A DNA stretch of 64,000 bases from Novosphingobium sediminis. GTDB lineage: Bacteria > Pseudomonadota > Alphaproteobacteria > Sphingomonadales > Sphingomonadaceae. Positions 10,428-18,821 of this stretch are shown piece by piece (the stretch's first letter is position 1; each line of letters opens with the position of its first letter). The position numbers and the translations under genes are program-made. Location: positions 1-64,000 of the forward strand of contig NZ_BJYR01000010.1 of the NCBI RefSeq assembly GCF_007991615.1. Direction: 5' to 3'. The notes under the pieces are model-generated. The model searched no databases. It was not told where the DNA came from and saw only the letters and a list, made by a program, of their open reading frames with translations.

Positions 10428-12185
10428 TCAAGCCGCGAGGCTGTAAGGCTCGATCTCGCCCGCCAAATAAAGCTTCTTCGCCTTCGCGCGGCTCAGCTTG
10501 CCCGAGCTGGTGCGCGGCAGCGTGCGCGGGGGCACGAGTTCGATCACGCAATTCATGCCGGTGATCGCGCGCACCTTGTCGCGGATCGCGTCGCGCAGCT
10601 TCACGCGCTCTTCGGGGTCGGAAACGCGGCAGTGGACGAGGACCGCCGGGGTCTCCTCACCGCTCTCCGTCTCTACCGAGAAGGCAGCGATATCGCCCTG
10701 GTGGAAGCCGGGCAGCTGCTCGACCGCCCATTCGATATCCTGCGGCCAGTGGTTCTTGCCGTTGATGATGATCATGTCCTTCGCCCGGCCAACGATGAAC
10801 AGGTAGCCCTCTTCGTTGAGGTAACCCATGTCGCCGGTATCGAGCCAGCCATCCACCATGCAGGCCTCGGTCGCTTCCGGATCGCGGAAGTAGGAATGCA
10901 TGACCGAGGAGCCGCGGCACCACACCTTGCCGATGTGGTGGTGGGCAAGCGGCTCGCCATGTTCGCCGCGCACTTCCACTTCCATGCCGCGCACGGCCTT
11001 GCCGCAATTGACGATGGCGCGGTAGCGGGCCGGGCGCGAGAGATCGCGCGGCGTGCCGGAAAGGCGTTCTTCCTCGACCAGCTCGACGCGGATGCCTTCG
11101 CCCGGCGGCATCAGGGTCACCGCGAGGGTCGCTTCGGCAAGCCCGTAGCTCGGCAGGAACGCGCTCGCCTTGAAGCCGGCGTCGGCGAAGGCGTTGACGA
11201 AGCTCTGCATCACGTCGGGACGGATCATGTCCGCGCCGTTGCCTGCCACGCGCCAGCGCGAGAGGTCGAAGCGATCGGCAACGCTGCTCTGGCTCGAAAT
11301 GCGGCGGGCGCAGATGTCGTAGCCAAAGGTCGGCGAATAGGAGAGCGAGGTGCCCTTGTTGCGGCTGATGAGGTCGAGCCACGCCAGCGGACGGCGGGCG
11401 AAGTCCTCGGTCTTCAGATAGTCGGCGGAAACCTGGTTGGCGATCAACGAGAGGAAGCAGCCGACGAGGCCCATATCATGGTACCACGGCAGCCAGCTGA
11501 TCGCGCGGTCACCCGGCTGGAACTTCATGCCGGTCGAATGGCCCGCAAGGTTCGCCAGCAGCGCGCGGTGCGTGACCGCGACGCCGTGCGGAAAGCGGGT
11601 CGAGCCGCTGGAGTACTGAAGATAGGAAATCGCGTCCGGGTCGGGCGTTGGCAGCGCGGTATCGGCAGGTTCGGCTGCGGCGGCGAATTCCAGCCAGGTC
11701 AGCCCCTTGCAGCCGCAGCGCTCGGCAGCGGCGGCGCAAATCGCGGCGATCTCGTCGGGATAGATCAGCATCGCGGGATCGGAGCTGGTGATCTGCACCG
11801 CCAGCTGATCGATGTAGTTCTCCTTGCCGCCGAAGCTGGTCGGCAGCGGAAGCGGCACCGGCCAGGCGCCGGCATACATCGCGCCGCAGAACAGCGCGGC
11901 GAAATCGGGCCCGGTCTCTGCGATCAGGGCAATGCGGTCGCCCGCCTGCACACCCATCGCGAGCAGGCGGCGTGCGGCGACCAGCGCATCCGTGCGCAGC
12001 TCGGCGTAAGGATAAACGCGCGAGAGCGTGCCGCGTGCGTCGTGAAAGTTGAGGCCGCAGGGGCCTTCTGCGGCGAAATCGAGCGCCTCGCAGAAAGTTT
12101 CGAAATCGGCAAATCGACGCGGACGCCCATCATCGTTGGGCGTGGGAACCAGAGCGGCCTTGGTGGCGGCGTCCAGGACAGTCAT
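10428..12185 (-). CDS. Fatty acyl-AMP ligase / acyl-CoA synthetase family protein
   Basis: A 585-residue ANL-superfamily enzyme that would activate a fatty acid as acyl-adenylate. The phosphate-binding motif reads YSSGSTRFPHG near residues 190-200, and SWLPWYHDMGLVG near 235 is typical of the FAAL branch. YGLAEATLAVT is the A5 region, and the core lysine appears in TSSGKLSRAKAKK near 560. The P-loop has Arg-Phe-Pro-His-Gly where most members have Gly-x-Pro-Lys-Gly. No carrier protein, PKS or NRPS is adjacent, so the acceptor is unknown. Sphingolipid or other unusual lipid synthesis is one possibility. It is divergent from recX. Confidence 0.85.
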   Translation of the reverse strand: MTVLDAATKAALVPTPNDDGRPRRFADFETFCEALDFAAEGPCGLNFHDARGTLSRVYPYAELRTDALVAARRLLAMGVQAGDRIALIAETGPDFAALFCGAMYAGAWPVPLPLPTSFGGKENYIDQLAVQITSSDPAMLIYPDEIAAICAAAAERCGCKGLTWLEFAAAAEPADTALPTPDPDAISYLQYSSGSTRFPHGVAVTHRALLANLAGHSTGMKFQPGDRAISWLPWYHDMGLVGCFLSLIANQVSADYLKTEDFARRPLAWLDLISRNKGTSLSYSPTFGYDICARRISSQSSVADRFDLSRWRVAGNGADMIRPDVMQSFVNAFADAGFKASAFLPSYGLAEATLAVTLMPPGEGIRVELVEEERLSGTPRDLSRPARYRAIVNCGKAVRGMEVEVRGEHGEPLAHHHIGKVWCRGSSVMHSYFRDPEATEACMVDGWLDTGDMGYLNEEGYLFIVGRAKDMIIINGKNHWPQDIEWAVEQLPGFHQGDIAAFSVETESGEETPAVLVHCRVSDPEERVKLRDAIRDKVRAITGMNCVIELVPPRTLPRTSSGKLSRAKAKKLYLAGEIEPYSLAA

Positions 12186-12301
12186 GCGTTACCCCGTTTA
12201 TTGGTCTGGTTGATTGCGTAAGGGGCCCAAACGGCCTGTTCTGTCCCCGCAGCAAAGTACGGGATGTTCCCATTTACGCGGGACTGTGGCACGAATGTGG
12301 C

Positions 12302-12910
12302 ATGGCGCCACGAACGACTGACACCAGTTCCACACGCGCGCCGAGCCGAGCCGGCGGCGCGCGGCAAAAAGCCCTGCCGCCACCGCTCGACAAGGCTGCG
12401 CTTGATGCGCTGGCGCTGACTTATGTGGCGCGATTTGCGACCAGTTCGGGGCGGCTTTCCACCTATCTCAAGCGCAAGCTGCGCGAGCGCGGCTGGGCGG
12501 AGGAAACCCCGCCGGATGTTCCCGCAATCGTGGCGCGGATGGCGGAGCGTCGATATGTTGATGATGCCGCGTTCTCCGCTGCAAAGGGCGAAAGCCTTCG
12601 GCGCCGCGGCTATGGCGCGCGGCGGATCGACACCGCGCTCAACCACGACGGGATTGCCGAACCCTTGCGCGCCGCTGCGCGCGGCAGCGAAACCGAGCGC
12701 CGTCATGCCGTCATGGCTTTCGCGCGGCGCAAGCGGTTCTGGCCTTATTCAGGTGAACCCTGCCTTGATCCGGCGATGCGCCGCAAGCACCTCGCGGCCT
12801 ACCTTCGCGCGGGGCACGGGCTTGACCACGTGCGCCGGGTGATGGAAGCGCGGGACCTTGATGACCTCGAAGAATGGGCTGACGAATATGCCGAAGACGA
12901 TCTGGAATAG
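12302..12910 (+). CDS. recX: RecX-family regulatory protein
   Basis: A 202-residue protein with the RecX helical repeats: LTYVARFATSSGRLSTYLKRKLRERGW near the middle, then MAERRYVDDAAFSAAKGESLRRRGYG. RecX binds RecA filaments and limits recombinase activity. It has an N-terminal basic, low-complexity extension of about 35 residues and a very acidic C-terminus (EEWADEYAEDDLE). recA is not nearby. The 3' end overlaps the start of the DUF192 gene by 23 bases. Confidence 0.85.
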   Translation: MAPRTTDTSSTRAPSRAGGARQKALPPPLDKAALDALALTYVARFATSSGRLSTYLKRKLRERGWAEETPPDVPAIVARMAERRYVDDAAFSAAKGESLRRRGYGARRIDTALNHDGIAEPLRAAARGSETERRHAVMAFARRKRFWPYSGEPCLDPAMRRKHLAAYLRAGHGLDHVRRVMEARDLDDLEEWADEYAEDDLE

Positions 12911-13415
12911 GGCCGCCAGCCTCGCGCTGCTGATCGCTGCGGTCGGCTGCTCGCCGCTCGGCGCAGGCTCGACGAGCGCGCAGGGTGCGGCCACCACGGC
13001 GCCTGCCGCTCAGCCCGCCATGCAGTCCGGGGTTCATCCGGTCTCCGGCCTCACCGTCGTGCCGCTCACGGTGACGACCGCCAATGGCCCCCATACGTTC
13101 AAGGTAGAAGTCGCCGCCAGCCCTGCCGAGCAGGAGCGCGGCCTCATGTTTCGCACCACGATGGGCGCGGACGAGGGGATGATCTTCCCGATGGACCCGC
13201 CCCGGCCCGCCGCGTTCTGGATGAAGAACACGGTGATCCCGCTCGACATCATCTTCGTCGGCGCGGACCACAAAGTGCTCAACATCGCGGCCAATGCCGT
13301 GCCTTATGATCTTTCGCCGCTCCCCTCGTTCGGCAATGCGGCAGGCGTGCTGGAACTCAATGGCGGGCGCGCGGCGCAGATCGGCCTGAAGCCCGGCGAT
13401 ACCGTTAGCTGGTAG
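12888..13415 (+). CDS. DUF192 family exported protein, probable lipoprotein
   Basis: A protein of about 175 residues with an N-terminal export signal (AASLALLIAAVGCSPLG) whose Cys resembles a lipobox. The DUF192 domain (about 60-175) is recognised by ERGLMFRTTM, FWMKNTVIPLDIIFVG and VLELNGGRAAQIGLKPGD. The biochemical role of DUF192 is not established. I chose ATG 12888 because the signal peptide follows directly; the frame is open to an upstream ATG at 12858. The overlap with recX suggests co-transcription. Confidence 0.8.
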   Translation: MPKTIWNRAASLALLIAAVGCSPLGAGSTSAQGAATTAPAAQPAMQSGVHPVSGLTVVPLTVTTANGPHTFKVEVAASPAEQERGLMFRTTMGADEGMIFPMDPPRPAAFWMKNTVIPLDIIFVGADHKVLNIAANAVPYDLSPLPSFGNAAGVLELNGGRAAQIGLKPGDTVSW

Positions 13416-13445
13416 GCTTTTTTGTCCGCTGCCGCCCTGTTTCGG

Positions 13446-14507
13446 CTAGGCCGAAACAGCGTCAAAAGGCAGCAGCACGACTTTCCCGCCCAGCCCGCCC
13501 TTGTCGATTCGCCGGTGCACATCGGCGGCTGCGGAGAGCGGCAGGCGGTCCGCCACGACCGGCTTGATGCGGCCTTCCTTCAGGCAGTTCAGCAGCTTGG
13601 CCATGTCCTCGGCGAACTGTGCAGGGTACGTCTTGCGCCGGTCGGTGATCGAGTACCACACCGCTCGCCGACCGCGCAGCAGCGGGCTCAGCAGGGACCA
13701 CAGCTTGAGGCGGAGCAGGCCGAGCCCTGCCGCGATCAGGCTTTCCCCGCCCGTCGCCATCGTCTGCGAACCATAGCCGACCAGCACGCCGCCCTTCGCA
13801 AGCGCGGCGAACGAGCGCTTGAAATGTGCGCCGCCGATCGCATCGAACGCGGCGTCCACCCCGCGCCCGCCGGTTGCCTGCAACACGGCGGCGGTGAAAT
13901 CGCCCGCGCGGTAGTCGATCGCCTGCGCGCCATAGCTTTCGACCACGCCCATGTTGGCGGCCGAGCAGGTGCCGATCGCCTGGAGCCCCATCGCGCGCGC
14001 CAGATCGAGCAGCGCCGTGCCCACCGATCCCGACGCACCGATGACGAGGATCGTCGCGCCAGACTGGATCGCGGCGGCGCGGGCCAGCATCTGGTACGCG
14101 GTCATGTAGGCAAGCGGCAGGCACACAGCCTCTGCCGGATCGATGCCCTTGGGCACCGGCACCAGCGAAGCGGCAGGCCGCAGCGCATATTGGGTGTAGC
14201 CGCCCACCACGCTCATGTCCGCCACCATGGTGCCCGGCGCCGGCTGCGTCACGCCTTCGCCCAGTTCGTCGACCGTGCCGACGAGGTCATAGCCCGGCGT
14301 GAACGGCAGCGGTCCCTTGAATTCGGGGTAGCGGCCCATGCGGATGAATGTGTCGGTAAAGCCCGTCCCTGCCGCGAGTACCTTCACGCGTACCTCGCCT
14401 GGCCCGGGCACCGGCAGCGCGTCCTCGGTCATCAGTTCCAGAACCTCTGGCCCGCCGAACCGGGCTATCCTGATATGCTCCCACGCCACGCGACCATCCT
14501 GTTGCAA
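13446..14507 (-). CDS. MDR-superfamily zinc-independent oxidoreductase (quinone reductase-like)
   Basis: A 353-residue medium-chain dehydrogenase/reductase. The N-terminal GroES-like part includes GPGEVRVKVLAAGTGFTD and TPGYDLVGTVDELG. The NADP-binding Rossmann motif is VIGASGSVGTALLDLA near 155-170. The zinc-ligand cysteines of alcohol dehydrogenases are missing, consistent with a quinone oxidoreductase/enoyl reductase-type enzyme. Substrate unknown. It is convergent with the DUF192 gene. The start could also be a GTG six codons downstream. Confidence 0.82.
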   Translation of the reverse strand: MQQDGRVAWEHIRIARFGGPEVLELMTEDALPVPGPGEVRVKVLAAGTGFTDTFIRMGRYPEFKGPLPFTPGYDLVGTVDELGEGVTQPAPGTMVADMSVVGGYTQYALRPAASLVPVPKGIDPAEAVCLPLAYMTAYQMLARAAAIQSGATILVIGASGSVGTALLDLARAMGLQAIGTCSAANMGVVESYGAQAIDYRAGDFTAAVLQATGGRGVDAAFDAIGGAHFKRSFAALAKGGVLVGYGSQTMATGGESLIAAGLGLLRLKLWSLLSPLLRGRRAVWYSITDRRKTYPAQFAEDMAKLLNCLKEGRIKPVVADRLPLSAAADVHRRIDKGGLGGKVVLLPFDAVSA

Positions 14508-14631
14508 GGGGCTATGGCGGCCAGAGTATGGAGGCAGGGCCGCAATGCAACCACTTATGCAGCGCGATCGTGCCGGAACGATGCATCCTGAGCTTGCCCA
14601 ACCCCCCTCTCAGACGCTAAGCGCGCATGCC

Positions 14632-15045
14632 ATGAGCATCCTCGGCAAGATCTTCACCTGGTGGGACGGCGCCACCTTCGGCACCATGGTTGACAGCGCA
14701 CGCAACGGCGTGAAGGTCGGTCAGGACGCGCAGGGCAACACCTACTACCGCGCGCGCAAGCCCTATCCGAAGGGCCACCCCTTCGCCGGACGCGAGCGCC
14801 GCTGGGTGATCTACAACGGCGCCAATGATGCGAGCCGCGTGCCCGCCGAATGGCACGGCTGGCTCCACGGCAACTTCGACGGTACGCCGGAAAGCAACTT
14901 GCCGCCGCCGCGCATCTGGGAAGTGGAATTTACCCCCAACGCCACTGGCACTTCTGCCGCCTACCGCCCGCAGGGTGCACTTGAACGCGGCGGCAAGCGT
15001 GCGCGTGCGACGGGTGACTACGAAGCCTGGTCGCCCGAAGGCTGA
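14632..15045 (+). CDS. NADH:ubiquinone oxidoreductase accessory subunit NDUFA12 (17.2 kDa type)
   Basis: A 137-residue protein matching the NDUFA12 family, one of the few mitochondrial-type accessory subunits of complex I found in alphaproteobacteria. Family signatures are RRWVIYNGANDASRVPAEWHGWLH and the following NLPPP segment. It acts at the peripheral arm of complex I on the cytoplasmic side. ATG 14632 gives the standard MSILGKIFTWWDGATFGT start; upstream open frame is spurious. The stop overlaps the next start (TGATG). Confidence 0.92.
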   Translation: MSILGKIFTWWDGATFGTMVDSARNGVKVGQDAQGNTYYRARKPYPKGHPFAGRERRWVIYNGANDASRVPAEWHGWLHGNFDGTPESNLPPPRIWEVEFTPNATGTSAAYRPQGALERGGKRARATGDYEAWSPEG

Positions 15046-15659
15046 TGCGCTCCATCGCACCGCTGCTGCTTGCGGCCAGCCTGCTGGCCCTGTCTGCATG
15101 CGGCGGCAACAAGAACGCCGAAGCCCCGCCGCCGAGCGAGGCAACGCAAGGGGCGGGCCCGGCCGCGAATGCCTCGGGCGCGGTGGAAAGCGAGTTCGGA
15201 ACGCCGGTCAAGGACCGCGTCGCCACGCTCGGCTTTCTCAACAAGCGCAACAACATCACCCAGATCGTTCAACTGAAAACCGGCGAATCGCGCCGCATCG
15301 GCAACGCGATCATCAAGCTCGCCACCTGCGAGCGCACCGCCCCGTGGGAGGATCCGCCAGAGACCGGAGCCTTCGTCCAGCTCTTCGTTGAAGAGCGCGC
15401 GACCACGCGCGAAAAGCTGGCGTGGCACAAGGTTTTCTCCGGCTGGCTGTTCAAGAACTCGCCCGCGCTCAATGTGGTCGAGCACCCGGTCTATGACGTG
15501 TGGGTCAAGGACTGCGCGATGAAGTTCCCCGGCGAGGAGGAAAGCCCCGCCGCCGCCGCATCGACAAGCAGCGCCGCAAAGCCGGTCGGCAAGCAGCCGG
15601 TCGCCCCCACGACGGCGGCGCCAGCCGGTGCCCCGGCAGACGATTCGCCGCCCGCCTGA
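15045..15659 (+). CDS. DUF2155 domain-containing lipoprotein
   Basis: A 204-residue protein with a lipoprotein signal (LLLAASLLALSACGG, lipobox LSAC). The DUF2155 domain (about 55-165) contains FLNKRNNITQ, then CERTAPWEDPPETGAF, FSGWLFKNSPALNVVEHPVYDVWVKDC. An Ala/Pro/Ser-rich tail of about 35 residues follows. The function of DUF2155 is unknown; it is a conserved alphaproteobacterial periplasmic protein, here coupled to NDUFA12. The low-complexity tail is encoded opposite the 3' end of aat. Confidence 0.85.
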   Translation: MRSIAPLLLAASLLALSACGGNKNAEAPPPSEATQGAGPAANASGAVESEFGTPVKDRVATLGFLNKRNNITQIVQLKTGESRRIGNAIIKLATCERTAPWEDPPETGAFVQLFVEERATTREKLAWHKVFSGWLFKNSPALNVVEHPVYDVWVKDCAMKFPGEEESPAAAASTSSAAKPVGKQPVAPTTAAPAGAPADDSPPA

Positions 15660-16291
15660 AGGCCTGAACCCGGCCAAAGTGCGTCCTGCAGCAGATCGAG
15701 GTAGCGCGCCTGGGTGATTTCCACCGCGCCGAGCGAGGCAAGGTGCGGTGTGCTGAACTGGCAATCGAGCAGTTCCGCACCAGCCCGCCGCAAGGCCGCC
15801 ACCAGCCACGCCAGCGCGACTTTCGAGGCATCGCTCGCCCGGCTGAACATGCTTTCGCCGCAGAACACCCGGTCGAACCCCACGCCATAGAGCCCGCCGA
15901 CAAGCACTTCGGGCGCGTCAGGGCCATCCTGCCCCGGGATTTTCTGCCAGCACTCGATCGAATGCGCGTGCCCGTGGCGGTGCAGCTCGCGGTAGCTTTC
16001 GGCGATGCGCAGGCTGATCCAGCTGTCTTCGGCATCGACGCGCGGCGCAGCGCAGGCGTCGATCACCGCGTCGAACGCCTCGTTGCAGGTCACGCGGAAC
16101 CGGCCGCGCCGCAAGGTTCGGGCAAGGCTGTGCGAAAGATGGAACCCGTCCAGCGGCAGAATCGCACGCATCCGCGGCTCGACCCAATAGACTTCGGGAT
16201 CGTCGCGGCTGTCCGACATCGGGAAAATGCCGGCGCGATAGGCCTGCAGCAAAAGCTCGGGCGGAATGATCGAGGTGTCGTGTCGGGACAT
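15491..16291 (-). CDS. aat: Leucyl/phenylalanyl-tRNA--protein transferase
   Basis: Adds Leu or Phe to proteins with N-terminal Arg or Lys, creating N-degrons for ClpS/ClpAP. Characteristic motifs are LLQAYRAGIFPMSD near the N-terminus, WVEPRMRAILPLDGFHLSHSLAR, and GLYGVGFDRVFCGESMFSRASDASKVAL. The family core ends near ARYLDLLQDALW. Here another roughly 55 Ala/Gly/Ser-rich residues follow before the stop, encoded antisense to the DUF2155 gene. I chose ATG 16291 (MSRHDTS); ATG 16330 is also open. Confidence 0.88.
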   Translation of the reverse strand: MSRHDTSIIPPELLLQAYRAGIFPMSDSRDDPEVYWVEPRMRAILPLDGFHLSHSLARTLRRGRFRVTCNEAFDAVIDACAAPRVDAEDSWISLRIAESYRELHRHGHAHSIECWQKIPGQDGPDAPEVLVGGLYGVGFDRVFCGESMFSRASDASKVALAWLVAALRRAGAELLDCQFSTPHLASLGAVEITQARYLDLLQDALWPGSGLQAGGESSAGAPAGAAVVGATGCLPTGFAALLVDAAAAGLSSSPGNFIAQSLTHTS

Positions 16292-16355
16292 CTTCAGCGG
16301 AATGTTCTTTGGTTGCGCTGGCCGCGTCAACCCACTAAGGGCGCTTCTCCGGCAC

Positions 16356-16431
16356 AGGAGTGTAGCTCAGCTGGTAGAGCATCGGTCTCCAAAACCGAGG
16401 GCCGGGGGTTCGAATCCCTCCACTCCTGCCA
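16356..16431 (+). tRNA. tRNA-Trp (CCA anticodon)
   Basis: A 76-base cloverleaf. The acceptor stem AGGAGTG pairs with CACTCCT, followed by discriminator G and an encoded CCA. The D-arm has GCTC-AGCTGGTAGA-GC. The anticodon loop CTCCAAA gives anticodon CCA (tryptophan), and the T-arm contains GGTTCGAATCC. It lies upstream of secE-nusG, a common position for tRNA-Trp, although an alcohol dehydrogenase gene intervenes here. Confidence 0.97.
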
Positions 16432-16541
16432 CGTTCCAACAGGAACGTCGCGCCGTTTCCCCACTTTCATGAGTTTGCTGCGGGCGGTGCCGGATGCCAT
16501 GGTGCGCCGGCAAGCCATTCCTCCTGCCGAAAGCCTTTCCC

Positions 16542-17588
16542 ATGACCGTCAAAGCCTATGCCGCAGAGGCCGCCGACAAGCCGCTCGGGCCCTATGCCAT
16601 CGAGCGCCGCGAGGCGGGGCCCAGCGATGTGGTGATCGAGATCGCCTTCTGCGGCGTCTGCCATTCCGATCTTCACACCGTGCGCAGCGAATGGGGCGGC
16701 ACGCTCTATCCCTGCGTGCCGGGGCACGAGATCGTCGGCACGGTCAGCGCGGTCGGCAGCGCCGTCACGCGATTCGCGCCCGGTGACACGGTCGGCGTCG
16801 GCTGCATCGTCGATAGCTGCCGCACGTGTTCCGCCTGTGGCGAGGGGCTTGAGCAGTTTTGCGCCAGCGGGATGACCGGCACCTACAATTCGCCCACTCC
16901 TGATGCGCCGGGGCACACGCTCGGCGGCTATTCCGAGCGAATCGTCGTCGATCAGGCCTATGTGCTGGCTATTCGCCACCCCAAGGAGCAGCTCGCCGCC
17001 GTCGCGCCGCTGCTGTGTGCCGGGATCACCACATGGTCGCCGCTGCGCCACTGGCAGGCAGGGCCGGGCAAGCGTGTCGGTGTCGTCGGGATTGGCGGAC
17101 TCGGCCACATGGCGGTCAAGCTCGCCCGCGCGCTGGGCGCTGAGGTGACCGCGTTCACCACCAATCCGGCCAAGGAAGCGGCGATCCGCGATCTGGGCGC
17201 ACACCACGTCGTCGTGTCCACCGACAAGGGGGCAATGAAGGCCGCGCGCGAGAGCCTCGATCTCATCATCAACACCGTCTCGCACAGTCACGATCTCGAT
17301 CCCTACCTGCTGACGCTGAAGCGCAACGGCACGATGGTCATGGTCGGCGGGCCGGAAAAGCCGCACCCGATGCCCACGTTGTTCCACTTCCTCACGCGGC
17401 GCCGCAGCCTTGCCGGCTCGCTGATCGGTGGCATCGCGGAGACCCAGGAAATGCTCGATTTCTGCGCCGAACACGGCGTGGTCTCCGACATCGAACTGAT
17501 TCGCATGGAAGAGATTGAGGGCGCCTACCAGCGCATGCTGAAGAGCGACGTACGCTATCGCTTCGTGATCGATACCAGCACGATCTGA
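16542..17588 (+). CDS. Zinc-dependent NAD(P)+ alcohol dehydrogenase (YahK/CAD-like)
   Basis: A 348-residue MDR alcohol dehydrogenase. The catalytic zinc ligands are in FCGVCHSDLH and GHEIVG. The structural zinc cysteines are in CRTCSACGEGLEQFC. The Rossmann motif is VGIGGLGHMAVKLA near 180. The best match is to the cinnamyl-alcohol-dehydrogenase/YahK group of NADPH-dependent aldehyde reductases. I chose ATG 16542 (MTVKAYAAE); upstream open frame adds 16 non-family residues. It lies between tRNA-Trp and the secE promoter region. Confidence 0.9.
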   Translation: MTVKAYAAEAADKPLGPYAIERREAGPSDVVIEIAFCGVCHSDLHTVRSEWGGTLYPCVPGHEIVGTVSAVGSAVTRFAPGDTVGVGCIVDSCRTCSACGEGLEQFCASGMTGTYNSPTPDAPGHTLGGYSERIVVDQAYVLAIRHPKEQLAAVAPLLCAGITTWSPLRHWQAGPGKRVGVVGIGGLGHMAVKLARALGAEVTAFTTNPAKEAAIRDLGAHHVVVSTDKGAMKAARESLDLIINTVSHSHDLDPYLLTLKRNGTMVMVGGPEKPHPMPTLFHFLTRRRSLAGSLIGGIAETQEMLDFCAEHGVVSDIELIRMEEIEGAYQRMLKSDVRYRFVIDTSTI

Positions 17589-17615
17589 TTTGCAGTACCC
17601 GCGACCTACCCCAAC

Positions 17616-17732
17616 CCCGCTCATGCTGAGCTTGTCGAAGCATCATGCGCGGCGCCAGTTCCAGCACCCCCTTCGGCTGGCTGCCTGCAGCAGCCGCTCA
17701 GGACGTGCTTCGACAAGCTCAGGGTGAGCGGG
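17616..17732. repeat. REP-like inverted repeat, copy 2
   Basis: The arms at 17616-17640 and 17708-17732 are the same sequences as copy 1, with core CTTCGACAAGCTCAG. The spacer is longer (67 bases) but again starts with CATCA and holds TTCCAGCACCC, then an extra GC-rich piece. It sits just after the alcohol dehydrogenase stop and before the secE promoter region. Confidence 0.9.
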
Positions 17733-17758
17733 TCAGGTGAGGCGTGATTGTGCCGCTC

Positions 17759-17786
17759 TTGCCAAGTTCCCGCCCAGCGCTTAAAT
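17759..17786 (+). promoter_or_regulatory. Candidate sigma-70-type promoter for secE-nusG
   Basis: TTGCCA, a 16-base spacer and TTAAAT lie about 125 bases upstream of secE, just after the repeat element. The match to the consensus is partial, so this is a candidate only. Confidence 0.3.
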
Positions 17787-17910
17787 GCCGTGCTTCTTCC
17801 GACATCGGAAACTTCACCTGCCCCTCCCGGACCTGTCCGGGGCGGCGATGAGGCCTAGCCGGAAGCCGTGAAGGCGCCCCTCCCGGCGCAAGCGAGAGCA
17901 GGAATACGTG

Positions 17911-18105
17911 ATGGCAAAGCTGAGCCCCGGTGAATTCATCAACCAGGTCCGCGCCGAAGCGCGCAAGGTGATCTGGCCGACTCGCGCCGAGACGACCTCG
18001 ACCGCGATCTTCGTCGGCATCATGATGCTCATCCTCGCGGTGTTCTTCCTCGGCATCGATTCGATTTTCAGCCTGGTCGTGCGTTCGCTGCTGTCGCTTG
18101 CCTGA
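17911..18105 (+). CDS. secE: Preprotein translocase subunit SecE
   Basis: A 64-residue single-span form of SecE, as usual in alphaproteobacteria. The conserved amphipathic segment is FINQVRAEARKVIWPTRAET. One transmembrane helix follows (TAIFVGIMMLILAVFFLGI). It stabilises SecY in the Sec translocon. ATG 17911 is preferred over the adjacent GTG 17908. nusG follows 49 bases later, the standard order. Confidence 0.95.
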   Translation: MAKLSPGEFINQVRAEARKVIWPTRAETTSTAIFVGIMMLILAVFFLGIDSIFSLVVRSLLSLA

Positions 18106-18154
18106 TGCTTGGCGCCTGAACGCGCATTCCCCGATTTTCCCAAGGATTTAACCC

Positions 18155-18691
18155 ATGGCCCGCTGGTACATCATTCACGCCTATTCCGGCTTCGAGAACA
18201 AGGTGAAGGAAGCCATCCTCGCCGAAGCCGAACGCATCGGCCTTTCGCAGCTGGTCGAGGCGGTCGAGGTGCCCACCGAAACCGTGACCGAAGTGAAGCG
18301 CGGCAAGAAGGTTCAGGTCGAGCGCAAGTTCATGCCGGGCTACGTGCTCGCCAAGCTGGCGATGAACGACGATATCTACCACCTCGTCAAGAACACGCCC
18401 AAGGTCACCGGCTTCCTCGGCAACAACAACAAGCCGCAGCCGATTTCCGACAAGGAGGCCGCCCGCTACTTCGGCGCGCGTGAAGCCGCTGCCGCCGAGC
18501 CGCGCAAGCAGGTACTGGTCGATTACGAGATCGGCGATTCGGTCAAGGTCAACGCCGGCCCGTTCGCCTCGTTCAACGGCACCGTGGAAGAGCTCGATTT
18601 CGAGAAGCAGCGCGTCAAGGTCGCCGTCTCGATCTTCGGCCGTGCAACGCCGGTCGAACTCAGCTTCGAGGAAGTCGAACTGGTCAAGTAA
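18155..18691 (+). CDS. nusG: Transcription termination/antitermination protein NusG
   Basis: A 178-residue NusG. The N-terminal NGN domain starts MARWYIIHAYSGFENKVKEAI and includes FMPGYVLAKL. The C-terminal KOW domain contains GDSVKVNAGPFASFNGTVEELD near 125-145. It binds RNA polymerase and links it to Rho or the ribosome. It follows secE as usual, but the expected downstream rplK is 3.2 kb away, beyond an opposite-strand gene. Confidence 0.96.
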   Translation: MARWYIIHAYSGFENKVKEAILAEAERIGLSQLVEAVEVPTETVTEVKRGKKVQVERKFMPGYVLAKLAMNDDIYHLVKNTPKVTGFLGNNNKPQPISDKEAARYFGAREAAAAEPRKQVLVDYEIGDSVKVNAGPFASFNGTVEELDFEKQRVKVAVSIFGRATPVELSFEEVELVK

Positions 18692-18821
18692 GGGGGCGGG
18701 GGCGTTCGCCCCTGCTACCACCGCCTCTTTACCGCGAGCGTAACGAACCGCGCCGCGTTGTGCTGCCCCTTGGCTGACTTCAAAGCGAAGCCAGCCATCT
18801 CGAACAAGGACGCCGCGGCTC

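Larger units (their letters stand above)
17589..17910. other. Intergenic region between alcohol dehydrogenase and secE
   Basis: This gene-free stretch of 322 bases contains REP copy 2 in its first half. The second half is the upstream region of secE. A candidate promoter is TTGCCA (17759-17764), then a 16-base spacer, then TTAAAT (17781-17786). No reading frame with coding character is visible. Confidence 0.6.

Noticed and set aside
18698..18713. Terminator after nusG
   Set aside because: A short GGGGGC/GCCCCT hairpin exists just after the stop, but no T-run follows directly, so it is not claimed.
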